From: Candidatus Bathyarchaeota archaeon
GTDB taxonomy: Archaea; Thermoproteota; Bathyarchaeia; Bathyarchaeales; Bathycorpusculaceae
Length of the DNA: 64,000 bases
Direction of reading: 5' to 3'
NCBI GenBank assembly: GCA_026014465.1
Contig: JAOZID010000004.1
Location: forward strand, 310,001 to 374,000
The position numbers were made by a program, and so were the translations under genes. This document shows positions 16,001-24,738 of this stretch, in pieces. Under the pieces are notes generated by a model. It made no database searches. It saw nothing but the letters and a program-made list of their open reading frames with translations, and was not told the origin of the DNA. The first letter of the stretch is position 1, and each line of letters opens with the position of its first letter.

Positions 16001-18553
16001 TCTGAGTGCGTGCTGTGATGAGGTGACCGCCACGTTATCTGGGGCTCGCGCAAGTGGCATAAACCTCTTTCTATTATACCTTTTACCCTTGTGGTAACAT
16101 GGAACAGCTTTATGGGAAGCAATAGGTCGTTGGATTTTCAGATTTTGGTCAAGCAACCTATACTCTTTAAAATCGACATTCTGAAATGTCGATTCATGAT
16201 CAGTATGCCCACAGTCAGGTACTGCGAATTGACTTTGAGACTCAGGACATGAATAAGCATAAGTAAAGTCGAATAGTCCAGCAAGGTAGAAATTCTTTGA
16301 ACCACATTTGCAGGTTGCTGGTGGCTTCACTGAGTTGATTACCTCTCTACAATTGTCATTATCACAGACCCATGGCAAGTGTAATATGGGATGCATGGCA
16401 GCGCCACAATCGCATAAACCAGTATGATTCCCGGCAATTTTGGAGCCACACTTGGGACAAACGACAGTTTCGCTAGTCAGCAATTCTAATTCTGATTGAC
16501 AGTTGGAGCAACGTTTTGTTGGTTGAGGAACTTGGTAGTTAAGGCAGGCAGGATTAGTGCATGTCAGGTTCTTTCCTTGTTCGTCAAGAAGCATTCTAGA
16601 TCCACATTTGTCACAATGCTCGGTATAATTCTTTTTTACGATTTTCCCACATTTCTTGCATTTAAAGAAGGGGCGCCAAATAACTTTGATTAGACTTGTG
16701 TGTTCACCTGTGCAATCGCAAGTTGGGACATCGAAGGCAACATTTTTTCCTTCAACGCTCGATATCACTGGTGTCAATTTTAGACATTTGGGGCAGAACC
16801 AGGATTCGACTGCTTCTTCATCGCATTCTCGACATGCTGTCATTTTAGTTATAAAATGATGATGGCATTTTTCGCATTCACTTTGAGGGTCTTCATAGAT
16901 AGTGCCGCAATTTATGCAGGTGTAAAAACCGTCCACAGGCCAAGCAAAGAGATGGATCCTGTTTTCAAGAATTCCGGACAATTCTCCGATGTTGAAAAAA
17001 TTTTCAATTAAATTGTCGACCTGATTTTTCCCGAGATGCGGATATTTTGCTTCGATGATTTTTTTTATATCTTCGGGTAAGCTAGCCTTATGCAGTAACT
17101 GGAAATGGAGCGCGCGAATAATACTGAGTTCAGGATGGTCTTTTGTCTTTGTTATGCTCTCAAATATACTTCCAGCTAAGAAGTCTTCAAGGTCTTTATC
17201 GCTCTCTAATTTTCTTGTAGGACATTCTGCTATGTTAAAAGCGTTTAGTAAAGGTGTAAACAACCCATTGCTATTGCTAGATGCACTAGAGTTATTCAGG
17301 TATTTACGATACTCGTTTATGAGCATGTCCTTTGAAAAAACTGTAGAGAGCCAGAAATGAGGAATTTGATCTGGGAAATCCTGGCCTATCTGAGTATGCT
17401 CTTCCTCTATAACTGCAAAGTCGTCAATTGAAGTTACTTTGGAAAAGATCTCTGCCTTGTTACTTATAGTTGCACTTGCAGCGATTATGCGAAGATCATC
17501 TTGTTGGTTACCAAGCAACTCTTTTCTTACCAACTGGTATCTTCTCAAAATCTGTGAGACAAAAGAACCGAATAATCCACTATAGATATGAACTTCATCG
17601 AGTACAAGGAATTTGGGTTGTTTTACAAATGCTTCTCGATCTTGATCGGCGTTTATGTTAATCAACCGATAATTAATTATGTCAGGATTCGTTAGCAGGA
17701 TATCCACATTGCTTTCTCGTATGTCTTCTTTTGTTAAGTGGATGAAATCGAGGGGTATTTTACTTTTACATTTAGATGTTGGTACACAAAGTTGAGGGAT
17801 GTCTTTTTCTCGTTTTACTATTAAGGAGCATCCGTTTAACTCAGAGTCACATAATCGGCAAAGATATTTCTCGCTGTCAAACTGAGGGCACTTGAAATAT
17901 CTAAAAGCCTGTATAAGATAATTCATATGATTTTGATCTGATTGGTTCGGTGTATCACCATCATATACACCGATTGTTATTCTTTCAGATTCAGGCAAAT
18001 TCCGATTTAACTCAAAAAGATACTTAATCAACCTTTTCAGTTGATCCTGAGCCAAAGCTTTGGTTGGATAGACCAATATTGCTTTAACTGAATTTCTAGG
18101 ATGCTCAGGAACCTTTCCTCGTTTAGCTAACAAGGCGAAGTTCAAAATAGGTATTAACCAACTTTCAGTCTTTCCTCTTCCTGTACCGGCAACCACTAAA
18201 GTATTTTTGTCATTTAAGATTGAGGTAATGGCGTTTTCTTGGAAAGCATAGAGTCTTCTAATAAAATTTGAAAAAAGAGCAGATAAACGGATGTCGATGC
18301 CATTTGGAGCATATTTAGCTCTTAAATCACTTGAAAACTGTGTCCATGGAGCTGGACTCCACTTGGGTATTGGCAGCGCTTGGATGAAGGGGCCTCGCAT
18401 TTTAACTAAGTGGGGCAGTTTTTCTCTCAAAGTTAAAGATGGGTCGCCATATCTTTTTAAGATACTGGCAAAGAGAATGTTCTTATCACCGATAAAATCG
18501 GTTGCGTATGCAATTTCCATTTCTTTTGCTAAATCAACGGGATCAAATCTCAT
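13010..18553 (-). CDS. dpdJ: DpdJ-like giant DEAD/DEAH helicase with zinc ribbons and DUF1998
   Basis: 1847 residues. Helicase motifs: Walker A AGTGRGKTESW near 120, DEVH in LVLDEVHIYSG near 318, SAT in AASATISN near 365, and the motif VI segment YLQRIGRAGRA near 1190. Between the two RecA halves lies a long insert of at least six CxxC zinc knuckles (about 550-780). The C-terminus is DUF1998-like, with CKCDDGCPSCIFQYGC near 1805. This layout is that of DpdJ, and also of YprA/MrfA and of DISARM DrmA/DrmB. The dpdA neighbourhood decides for DpdJ. It is presumably the DNA translocase of the restriction module. Its ATG overlaps the stop of the preceding gene (TAATG). Confidence 0.85.
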   Translation of the reverse strand: MRFDPVDLAKEMEIAYATDFIGDKNILFASILKRYGDPSLTLREKLPHLVKMRGPFIQALPIPKWSPAPWTQFSSDLRAKYAPNGIDIRLSALFSNFIRRLYAFQENAITSILNDKNTLVVAGTGRGKTESWLIPILNFALLAKRGKVPEHPRNSVKAILVYPTKALAQDQLKRLIKYLFELNRNLPESERITIGVYDGDTPNQSDQNHMNYLIQAFRYFKCPQFDSEKYLCRLCDSELNGCSLIVKREKDIPQLCVPTSKCKSKIPLDFIHLTKEDIRESNVDILLTNPDIINYRLININADQDREAFVKQPKFLVLDEVHIYSGLFGSFVSQILRRYQLVRKELLGNQQDDLRIIAASATISNKAEIFSKVTSIDDFAVIEEEHTQIGQDFPDQIPHFWLSTVFSKDMLINEYRKYLNNSSASSNSNGLFTPLLNAFNIAECPTRKLESDKDLEDFLAGSIFESITKTKDHPELSIIRALHFQLLHKASLPEDIKKIIEAKYPHLGKNQVDNLIENFFNIGELSGILENRIHLFAWPVDGFYTCINCGTIYEDPQSECEKCHHHFITKMTACRECDEEAVESWFCPKCLKLTPVISSVEGKNVAFDVPTCDCTGEHTSLIKVIWRPFFKCKKCGKIVKKNYTEHCDKCGSRMLLDEQGKNLTCTNPACLNYQVPQPTKRCSNCQSELELLTSETVVCPKCGSKIAGNHTGLCDCGAAMHPILHLPWVCDNDNCREVINSVKPPATCKCGSKNFYLAGLFDFTYAYSCPESQSQFAVPDCGHTDHESTFQNVDFKEYRLLDQNLKIQRPIASHKAVPCYHKGKRYNRKRFMPLARAPDNVAVTSSQHALRKIVGHSDLTGMPIVLKGAKVLSFSDSHNDMERLNRFFQEPEAEWFVDQLMISALEKGENTLSELYSNVLKELNLRQEIYDSARTYGVDLLERISPRYQTRQMAKEKFLNEEIDVRLFGGMFFGKFQNNPHISKIVSSGIIDLRLNLDETLSKEETHFLKNLYTMRTITVEKFVEKVMLEESFDLVLDRLKTKKLVLEEKGRLRINPDKIICNLVSKDRPMLWNPEKDEFKPTILSQLGDDTSNCVNFSRKYNERVDLFKPNYSKTAFRINYSSPIMLLSEAYKGSTDKTRRRELEFQFKNGIYPNFLSSGPAMELGIDIGDLDILCLFGTPPNINSYLQRIGRAGRASKKSLVFTVSKRNPIDYYYYRNPLELIQSNAQPVPLNEHNPEVMKISLSWALFDFIAARFWIPWKKETRPDGNRISDGEEFVRKGNQTNKPDDIQTFTSVYNSKNSELNNGDRLGVLQKVIDENRVEARLWLKGLLDYSFCPKCGRRYSSVYQGKCQTNGCLETVVNASERFSDMIEDTLNNFGKHFSSLGKDFVKEIRIERRKLRDQLDDIEEKKEGKLDAEEEQRLNLQQKSAEESDIELYRLQQDVEKMLYSKFHTKTPEGKYAFDIRKLEDEIDVVYYKEDQNEGRFTPMLEARGIQMALKEYHPYSVTTFSRQKRVTCRVTFDSWRREEVKKIFPDVLFCPRCFSKYDDLGKQECDCGGPLKMLETHTPNKVEVYPTNYPLRVNVETGRGQLKPSEIHSADPKETVKSTIPNVETKVIEFKPTLSWVIKNNNGMDIGSIDYGELKLATLTDSYRNIYENGYVDRVPKHYEICGEPDCNWIVSQQGNHVCCRNPSHDSTLKKYIRLASIFTTFGIRMKISGDEAVTHTLAHGLRLGLQNAAGVHIRNIGEVLDEEYSYVYDNEPGGSGVTTLVTAMEDGKYKNFIYIMKLFETHLSRCKCDDGCPSCIFQYGCATMNDPRGLSRKKTLQWFADGVQLVEAETEKA

Positions 18554-19350
18554 TATCTTTCCTCCTCAACTGTTTGAAAATCTAGTTTTACTACGTTACA
18601 AAAATCTTCAAATTTCTTAATTTCAGTTAAGACGTTAGAACTTATTGCTGAAAGGGAGATCTCCTTTCCGCTAAGCAAAGTCTTGATGACTTCTATGGTA
18701 TCTATGCTGAAGCCATAGTTCTCTTTTAAACTCTCAAAAGACTCAATATTTTTGTATTCAGCGAATTTTTCTGTTAGTGTTTTCCATTCTTCTTTCGCCC
18801 TACTTAGATCCTGATGCTCCCCCGCGAATTTGCTGAGACATTCTTCAAGAGAATTGATACATTGAATTAGCGGTTTTTCGTCACCTAATTCCTCTACTAG
18901 GTCAGGGATCTTTAAAATCTGTTTTGCAACGCCAATTTTACAGATCCAACTACTCGTGTAACTGTCCAGTTCCTTGTTTAACCTTTGTGTTATTAACTGT
19001 AGAGTTTGATTGTTATCTTCGATTTTCTTTGTAATACCGTCCATATTCAGCGAAGTCATGGCAGATAACTGGTAACTCTCTTTATCAATGTTCGAAAGGG
19101 TATCCTTAATCTGTGACGAAACCTCCATGACGCTTACTTCAGTTGATTGTTCATAGACTTCCGTTAATAACTTATGCTTATCAAGTGCTTTTCTGTAGTT
19201 TGTGGTAAGTCCTTCTAAGAGAGTAGCAAGTTGATTGTTTATTTCTTCTACTCGATCAGAGTTAACCCTTTGTATCGCTAGTTCATAGGCGTCATGTAGT
19301 CGCCAGTTAACATCCTTAATAGTTTTTTGCGAGTTTTGACAAGTTGTCAT
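18553..19350 (-). CDS. dpdI: DpdI-like coiled-coil protein
   Basis: About 265 residues, almost all helical and charged, with long heptad-like stretches (VNSDRVEEINNQLATLLEGL, TKKIEDNNQTLQLITQRLNK) and one Cys near the middle. No enzymatic motif. ATG 19350 is preferred to 19356 because AAGGG is better placed. It overlaps the end of dpdH by 35 bases and abuts dpdJ. In described Dpd clusters a small protein, DpdI, lies between the DpdH ATPase and the DpdJ helicase; the name here rests on that order and size, not on a motif. Confidence 0.6.
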   Translation of the reverse strand: MTTCQNSQKTIKDVNWRLHDAYELAIQRVNSDRVEEINNQLATLLEGLTTNYRKALDKHKLLTEVYEQSTEVSVMEVSSQIKDTLSNIDKESYQLSAMTSLNMDGITKKIEDNNQTLQLITQRLNKELDSYTSSWICKIGVAKQILKIPDLVEELGDEKPLIQCINSLEECLSKFAGEHQDLSRAKEEWKTLTEKFAEYKNIESFESLKENYGFSIDTIEVIKTLLSGKEISLSAISSNVLTEIKKFEDFCNVVKLDFQTVEEER

Positions 19351-22120
19351 AGGCATCCCTTACCCTTTTTTTGCTCGGTTTCACGGTCGATGTAATTGGT
19401 ATAGGTCTCTTTTCCGAAGTTACCTTTACTTTTTCAGAGATCTGAATAAGAATTGTTAATAGTTTCCATTCATCAGTCGCTGAACATCTTTCATATCTTC
19501 CTTGGAACTGAATAAATCTAAAAATATTCTCGCAGGATGAGAAATCTGCAATGATTGTGTTGATTATGTTTTGCATGAGGCTAAAATCATATTCATTTTT
19601 ATTAATTCTCTCAAAACTCTCTATCCACTGTTGTTCAAGGGGGATTCCCAATGCAGAACAAGCGGTTTTAATTAAATTGACATTCTTAGCTAAGTCTTCA
19701 TTTGAATTGTTCTTAGGAATTAATTGTTCTATTTCCCTTAAGACTACAATTTTTCCCTCAAAGTCCTTCATGTATGGATATTGATTGATTTCGGAGGAAT
19801 AATCTCTGATAACTCTAACTAAGTCTCTAAAAGGACTGCTGCCCTTCTGGTTTCCCCATTTAAAACTTTCTCGGATGTTTTGATAGTTGATCTTTGACAC
19901 CCGGTTGAGCGTTTGCTCTAAATCTACATGCGACAAAGTTTTTTCAAAACTTTGGTAATCAAGGAAGCTTTTGGTCAACCAAAAGAAATTGGAAAAAAGG
20001 TTTTGAATCTCCTCATGCCTTTGAACGAGGCTTTTTGCTCGAAGATTCAGGTAGTCATCTGAGAAACGAGGAATACTACCAATTGTCAAATTACCCTTCA
20101 TTTTACCTATTTCTGGTTTATCACAGTCCTCAGCAAGGTTAGCAAGAAGAAACTTGGCAAATAACGCTAAATCCCTTACATGAAGACCTAACTCGTTACC
20201 CAGTTTTGTCATCAATTTGTTGTTGTACTCAATTGACTTCTCTTTTGCCCATTCAATGATTGAAACCAGATTGTCCTCTTGAACGCTTCCACCCTTGCCA
20301 ACATGATATAATTGTTCGAGAATCTCGGGGTCAGTCGTTTGTTTTACAAACAATTTGTAATCAAAGTCTACCAGGTCATCCCCACTGTCTTCGATGACTA
20401 TTGGGAGAGTATCTCCTCGTTGGTAGAAAAGTGAAGCATTTCCAGAGAACGTAGAGTGCGGATTCTTAAGGATGCAAGGGTCTCCAAAAAGCCTCACCTG
20501 CTGGGCAACGCCCTTTCTTAAAGATTCTCTAGTTAAAAACTTGCCGCCGCCACGGTTTATCCAGTTTTGGAAATCTGAAATATCTTCCTCGGTTGTCTTT
20601 TTCTCTTTCTCCTTAAAAGGAATATTACTCTTCATTACTGAGATTCCCATCTGTGACATGGGAACAATTATCATTCCTTCTTCGTTTGCGGGAATCGGAC
20701 TAATAATGTCAAATGACTCGAGAATTTTTGAGTCAATTTGCACATCTTTATCCTTTTGCTTACCGTACCATTTTAATAATTCAACAAACTCCGAAAAATC
20801 TTTGTATGTTTGGCCTATTAATGAAGGAGGACCTTTGAGGTGTGCACTTGCTAACGAAAGAGTTTTCCAAGGGGAATCGTTTGAGTTCAATACGCGCTTT
20901 AGGATAAATTCTAAAAATATTCGGGGGGTTCGTTTTGGGTTCCCTTCTTCCTGCAAATTTTGGTAGATTCTATCGAGGCACTCAGAATTAAACGGATAAA
21001 ATTTATTCTCGCCGTCTTGGCACATAGGACACTTGCCACATTTAATTGCCTCTAAATAAATTTGAGCCAGATTTTTGTATGAATCTTTGAGGAAGAACGC
21101 AGATTTTTCACTTGGATCAGAAAGAAGAAATCTGGCCTTAAGTCGCTCTTTCATGTATGTCATGGTATCGGGTGCCTTGAAAATATGCTCGGCATTGCCA
21201 CTTTCGAACCCAGTTGTCCAACCGATAACTACATCAAAATGTCCTTTAGACAAGTCAAATAAATAATCCATTAAATCTTCAGCAAGGAAAGTAAAGGACG
21301 TAAGATCCTCGAGCAATAAGACCGGACGCTTGTCGACACTAAGATAGTGTTCAGAGATCTGCTGCAGTTTTTTTCCTAAGTCAGTTACCTTTAAGCGTTC
21401 TTTCAAAGTACGGGTAATAACCTTGTTTACAAATAGATAGGCACCGTCTCTATCTCTAAGTTCGCTGACTATTGGGAAAAAGTTAAAGCTATTTTTAGAT
21501 AATATATGCAGCCCGCGCTCTTTATTTTGGGTTGATATTCTTTTCTTATAATCATCGATGTCAATCGATAGTCTTCTTTTGAGTTCATAATCGTTGAATA
21601 ACTTCTCCAGAATTTGTCTATCGCTGGGGCTCTTGATAGACCTGTCCTCGTCTAGCTGAAGTTTTAGATGAATTATGATATACTCAGCAAGATAGGTGGA
21701 ACGTTGATTAATTAACTCACTTTCCGCGTACTCTTCTCTATCACCATCAGGAAGATGTTGTCTTAATCGCTTAGCAATATCCTCAATCTTGGTATCAGCA
21801 CGCGAGATATGAATAGGAATGTGGACAGGGTCATCAATATTGTAATCTAACCACTGACATAGTTCGGACTTGCCGCAGCCTGTCTCGCCAACAATCAAAA
21901 AAATTCGATTTCTATCTTGAGGAACTGAGTGGGTCACTAATTCCTTAAGTTGCCCTTCAGTGATAAAGTTCTGATCGCCGGGTAAGTCTTTAGAAAAAGC
22001 CACTTTGATTTTATCAATTGGAATATGAGTTTTCAAGAAAACTTCTTTTTCCTTCTCTCTGCTTTCTGTAGTAAAGTACAGATTTACAGCATCTTCAGCC
22101 CAACACTTGGTATATTTCAA
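19316..22120 (-). CDS. dpdH: DpdH-like P-loop ATPase
   Basis: 934 residues. Near residue 80 is a Walker A FLIVGETGCGKSELCQW, preceded by a short N-terminal region; Walker B is RPVLLLEDLTSF near 268. A CGKCPMCQDG cluster near 370 may bind zinc, followed by FLEFILKRVLN and a large helical C-terminal half with no known motif. Size, P-loop position and gene order match DpdH of bacterial Dpd systems. Its ATG overlaps the stop of the preceding dpdG-like gene (ATGA), which suggests translational coupling and stoichiometric expression. It probably works with DpdJ in sensing or cutting unmodified DNA; this is inferred from the established modification/restriction split of Dpd islands. Confidence 0.8.
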   Translation of the reverse strand: MKYTKCWAEDAVNLYFTTESREKEKEVFLKTHIPIDKIKVAFSKDLPGDQNFITEGQLKELVTHSVPQDRNRIFLIVGETGCGKSELCQWLDYNIDDPVHIPIHISRADTKIEDIAKRLRQHLPDGDREEYAESELINQRSTYLAEYIIIHLKLQLDEDRSIKSPSDRQILEKLFNDYELKRRLSIDIDDYKKRISTQNKERGLHILSKNSFNFFPIVSELRDRDGAYLFVNKVITRTLKERLKVTDLGKKLQQISEHYLSVDKRPVLLLEDLTSFTFLAEDLMDYLFDLSKGHFDVVIGWTTGFESGNAEHIFKAPDTMTYMKERLKARFLLSDPSEKSAFFLKDSYKNLAQIYLEAIKCGKCPMCQDGENKFYPFNSECLDRIYQNLQEEGNPKRTPRIFLEFILKRVLNSNDSPWKTLSLASAHLKGPPSLIGQTYKDFSEFVELLKWYGKQKDKDVQIDSKILESFDIISPIPANEEGMIIVPMSQMGISVMKSNIPFKEKEKKTTEEDISDFQNWINRGGGKFLTRESLRKGVAQQVRLFGDPCILKNPHSTFSGNASLFYQRGDTLPIVIEDSGDDLVDFDYKLFVKQTTDPEILEQLYHVGKGGSVQEDNLVSIIEWAKEKSIEYNNKLMTKLGNELGLHVRDLALFAKFLLANLAEDCDKPEIGKMKGNLTIGSIPRFSDDYLNLRAKSLVQRHEEIQNLFSNFFWLTKSFLDYQSFEKTLSHVDLEQTLNRVSKINYQNIRESFKWGNQKGSSPFRDLVRVIRDYSSEINQYPYMKDFEGKIVVLREIEQLIPKNNSNEDLAKNVNLIKTACSALGIPLEQQWIESFERINKNEYDFSLMQNIINTIIADFSSCENIFRFIQFQGRYERCSATDEWKLLTILIQISEKVKVTSEKRPIPITSTVKPSKKRVRDAYDNLSKLAKNY

Positions 22121-22869
22121 GTCTGTGCCTCCCTTAAAGCTATGTTCCCGTATTGTTTTCCACTAAGAAGAACCGCATTCGGATCATCACTTGCTGCAGG
22201 TTTGATTGAAATCGTGCCCTTCTGGTTTAACTGCAACAGACTTAACTGTAAACCTTTGGAAACCGCACCTTCCCGAGTAAAACAGTCAAAATAATTCATC
22301 GCACAGTAAGTTAAGAAATTCTTTAATGAATGCTGGTTTGGACCTCGTTTTAAGAAGTCTTCAAAAACTGTCGTTAGAAGTTTCGGAGAAGGATAAATTA
22401 CAAAACAAGCGTACTTTCTACCGAGGCTAAGATAACTAGCCAAATCCATCCAAAAGTTTAGTTTCTCGTCATTCCAAGCAAAATCAAAATTCAGAGATTT
22501 CTCAACTGATCGCATGAGACTCTCTCGGTCTATTCTAAAGAAATCATTAGCAATCAAGTGTGAGTGCACAAGACTAAAGGGATTAGCCTTATCTAGCCTC
22601 AATTGATTAAGAAGCAATAATTTAAAAGGTAAGTCAGGGAAATTTTTTGCTCTAGCTATTTCACTTTCATCTGCATTAGTTTTTAATAGTCCAGTATTAA
22701 GGAGAAAACTGACGCATTCTCGTAATAGACCTTTTTCTAGAGAGAACCTTTGCTCCAGAACCTCAAAATTTAGCGACGCATCTTTAGTAGCTTGATAAAC
22801 CGATTCTAGTTCATATCCACGCAAAGTAATGTAACTTAGAAGAATCCTGTTGGATTTCGGCACTGACAA
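22117..22869 (-). CDS. dpdG: DpdG-like winged-helix protein
   Basis: 250 residues. The N-terminal 70 residues fit a winged helix (NFEVLEQRFSLEKGLLREC, then a short wing ending GLLKTNA). The rest is helical with FWMDLASYLSLGRKYACFVIYPSPKLL, a possible core strand. The C-terminus is unremarkable. Placed directly before the DpdH-like ATPase with an ATGA overlap, it takes the position that DpdG has in known clusters. It may recognise DNA or bridge the ATPase to it. The name rests on synteny and overall look. Confidence 0.6.
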   Translation of the reverse strand: MSVPKSNRILLSYITLRGYELESVYQATKDASLNFEVLEQRFSLEKGLLRECVSFLLNTGLLKTNADESEIARAKNFPDLPFKLLLLNQLRLDKANPFSLVHSHLIANDFFRIDRESLMRSVEKSLNFDFAWNDEKLNFWMDLASYLSLGRKYACFVIYPSPKLLTTVFEDFLKRGPNQHSLKNFLTYCAMNYFDCFTREGAVSKGLQLSLLQLNQKGTISIKPAASDDPNAVLLSGKQYGNIALREAQT

Positions 22870-22874
22870 TTAGC

Positions 22875-23708
22875 TCACCCTAAATGTACTTTTTTTAGAT
22901 TTTCAACTTTGGCTGGGTCAAAATTGCATCTCTGTAACGCATCAAGTATGTTATTGACAACTTTGGTGACGTCGGATTCCAACCATGGACGGAGACATTT
23001 GTAGATGTATTTGTCGCATTCAAGTTGAGCTTCCCTTGTAGCTAACGATTTGAGTATATGCCAACCATAGCTTTCAACTGGCATATTTTCGTAGTCAAAA
23101 ATAGTGGACAACCTTTGCGGTTCTTCGCCCTGCGCATCCCTATACAATTTGGCCATCTGGTGGAAAACTAAATTACATGTCTGATTCAATGGGATTGGTG
23201 GATCATCAATTCCAAGAGATTCCAAATAATCAGCGAAAAGAACATTGAATTCAAAACAAGAGTTCGATAAGCCCCAATCTTCAATCATTGGCTTTCCATC
23301 TTGATTGTTCTTGAGGTAGAAGGATGGCGAGTCAATCACTAAGATAAGATTTCCTTCTTTGTTAGATAGCGCATTATTGAGTAACCGTTCAGTTGTATTA
23401 AGACCGCTAATTAGTTCTGTTTCCTGATTAATGAACTGAACCAAGCTAGAAAATGAATCTGTGATTGGCAGGTCTCCAATTTTAAGATAATTATAAGTTA
23501 GAAGATCCCAATTCTTCCATGTATTGACAAAAGTGAAATTCTGTATCCCCATTTCTACTAGTAATGGAAGCGCTCGAAGCTGGCCGTGCTCTTGGGTCAC
23601 ATTGATCCTTCCTACTTGAGGGTCGACAATGACGCATACCATTTGATCTAGGATATTTCTTTTTATAGAATTGCCATTAATGTTTTCTTGACTACCCCTC
23701 TTCGTCAA
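22875..23708 (-). CDS. Uncharacterised first gene of the restriction operon
   Basis: 277 residues with a TTG start at 23708. It begins with a beta-rich segment (MVCVIVDPQVGRINVTQEHGQ), contains a buried-strand LILVIDSPSFYL near residue 115 and is mainly helical after that. The alternation of hydrophobic strands and helices could be a Rossmann-like or small NTPase-like fold, but no P-loop or metal motif is visible. It ends 5 bases before dpdG, so it is part of the same transcript. I cannot match it to DpdD, DpdE or DpdF; the latter two are helicases and this is not. Confidence 0.55.
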   Translation of the reverse strand: MTKRGSQENINGNSIKRNILDQMVCVIVDPQVGRINVTQEHGQLRALPLLVEMGIQNFTFVNTWKNWDLLTYNYLKIGDLPITDSFSSLVQFINQETELISGLNTTERLLNNALSNKEGNLILVIDSPSFYLKNNQDGKPMIEDWGLSNSCFEFNVLFADYLESLGIDDPPIPLNQTCNLVFHQMAKLYRDAQGEEPQRLSTIFDYENMPVESYGWHILKSLATREAQLECDKYIYKCLRPWLESDVTKVVNNILDALQRCNFDPAKVENLKKVHLG

Positions 23709-24132
23709 TACACTTTCCCAAGGGCTTAATTGCCTGCATATCGTATATAGATTTTTTTACTAAAGATTCAATTTGGCATTAAAGTATCAATTAATCCTTT
23801 CTATTGAAATATGAAGAGAAATACTCAACTGACTTTGTGCTTAGGCTACATACGCTCAACTACTCATTCGAAATAGAGAGATTTTGGCACTCTCATAATG
23901 AGTCAATTGTTACCAACCGGAAAATTTTCAAAGACTAAAAATACAAACAGCTCAAAAGTAACTATTTTCGCGAGCCCGAATCGTTTACACGACTAAACTC
24001 CAAGAGCACCGCCTCTTTAGGCAAAAAAAGATTTCAATTTTTACCGCTTGCTTTCTATTATGGTTCAATTTCATTTAAAAGCTATCGGTGTTCTTTGTAT
24101 GTCATTCTAAGACATGCAAACTCGCAACTTAG
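23709..24132. other. AT-rich intergenic gap
   Basis: About 420 bases between the restriction operon and the next minus-strand gene. Apart from the TATA-like site described separately, I see no open frame of note, no repeat array and no RNA gene. A short perfect-looking T/A-rich stretch at 24020-24060 could be a weak transcription stop for neighbouring genes. It separates the Dpd block from the membrane and archaeocin-like block. Confidence 0.5.
23743..23750 (-). promoter_or_regulatory. Candidate TATA element for the restriction operon
   Basis: Read on the minus strand, CTATATAC stands about 35-40 bases before the TTG start at 23708, with a T-rich flank. The spacing would give a very short leader. 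It is the only strong TATA-like site close to the first gene of the operon. Confidence 0.4.
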
Positions 24133-24687
24133 TTATCTCTCCCTTAGTTTAAGAGCTATTTCGGCTATGAACGCCTTCTTGTTTTTTAACCCTTCAAAGT
24201 CTTCTTTTACCAGACTTTCCCAATTGCGCTTCATATTTTGAATTTCAACGAAGTTTTTCCTGTTCATATATCTCTTTTTTATGCAAAAATGGGATAGAAG
24301 CAACGACAATATACCCAACTGTTCCCAGTCTTCAAGTCGTGGCCAAGGTGTAGTCCATTTCTTATTGTTCTCATGTTCAATTGGAGTTTGTCTTACAGCC
24401 AAGTACCAGGTAATGTATCCATCATGCCTCGGTTTAAAGTGAACTCTAAGTTTAACAATTCTACCACCTAGGTCAGTTCTAAAAAAAGTCACTTTCTCGT
24501 CGATATAATCTCTCCAATCACTGGGCTTGGCATTTTCAAAATCATCTTGCGGCAAGTGGTCGAACCCCTGTATAGGTAAAATGTTGTTACTTGGTATTTG
24601 AAATGGTAACCTACGTCCTATTCGTTTGTGAAGTGCTAATGCCTCACTGACAAGAAAAACATAGAAATCATTAGTTGGCGCTGCCAT
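24133..24687 (-). CDS. Hypothetical protein
   Basis: 184 residues, soluble, starting MAAPTNDFYVFLVSEAL. It has an alternating pattern with Trp-rich segments (TPWPRLEDWEQLGIL) and a beta hairpin in the middle (RIVKLRVHFKPRHDGYITWY). No known motif. It stands alone between the Dpd operon and the wHTH membrane gene, with its own upstream gap. The composition is like its neighbours, so it is probably island cargo. Confidence 0.5.
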   Translation of the reverse strand: MAAPTNDFYVFLVSEALALHKRIGRRLPFQIPSNNILPIQGFDHLPQDDFENAKPSDWRDYIDEKVTFFRTDLGGRIVKLRVHFKPRHDGYITWYLAVRQTPIEHENNKKWTTPWPRLEDWEQLGILSLLLSHFCIKKRYMNRKNFVEIQNMKRNWESLVKEDFEGLKNKKAFIAEIALKLRER

Positions 24688-24738
24688 GACTGACTATATA
24701 CATTGTCACTAGATGGATACTGGCGCCATTTTTGCTTG

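Noticed and set aside
13010-18553. DISARM (DrmA/DrmB plus PLD DrmC) as identity of the helicase operon
   Set aside because: Helicase, DUF1998 and PLD occur in both systems, but no methyltransferase is present while dpdA and a preQ0 operon are, and the ATPase and coiled-coil neighbours follow the Dpd order.
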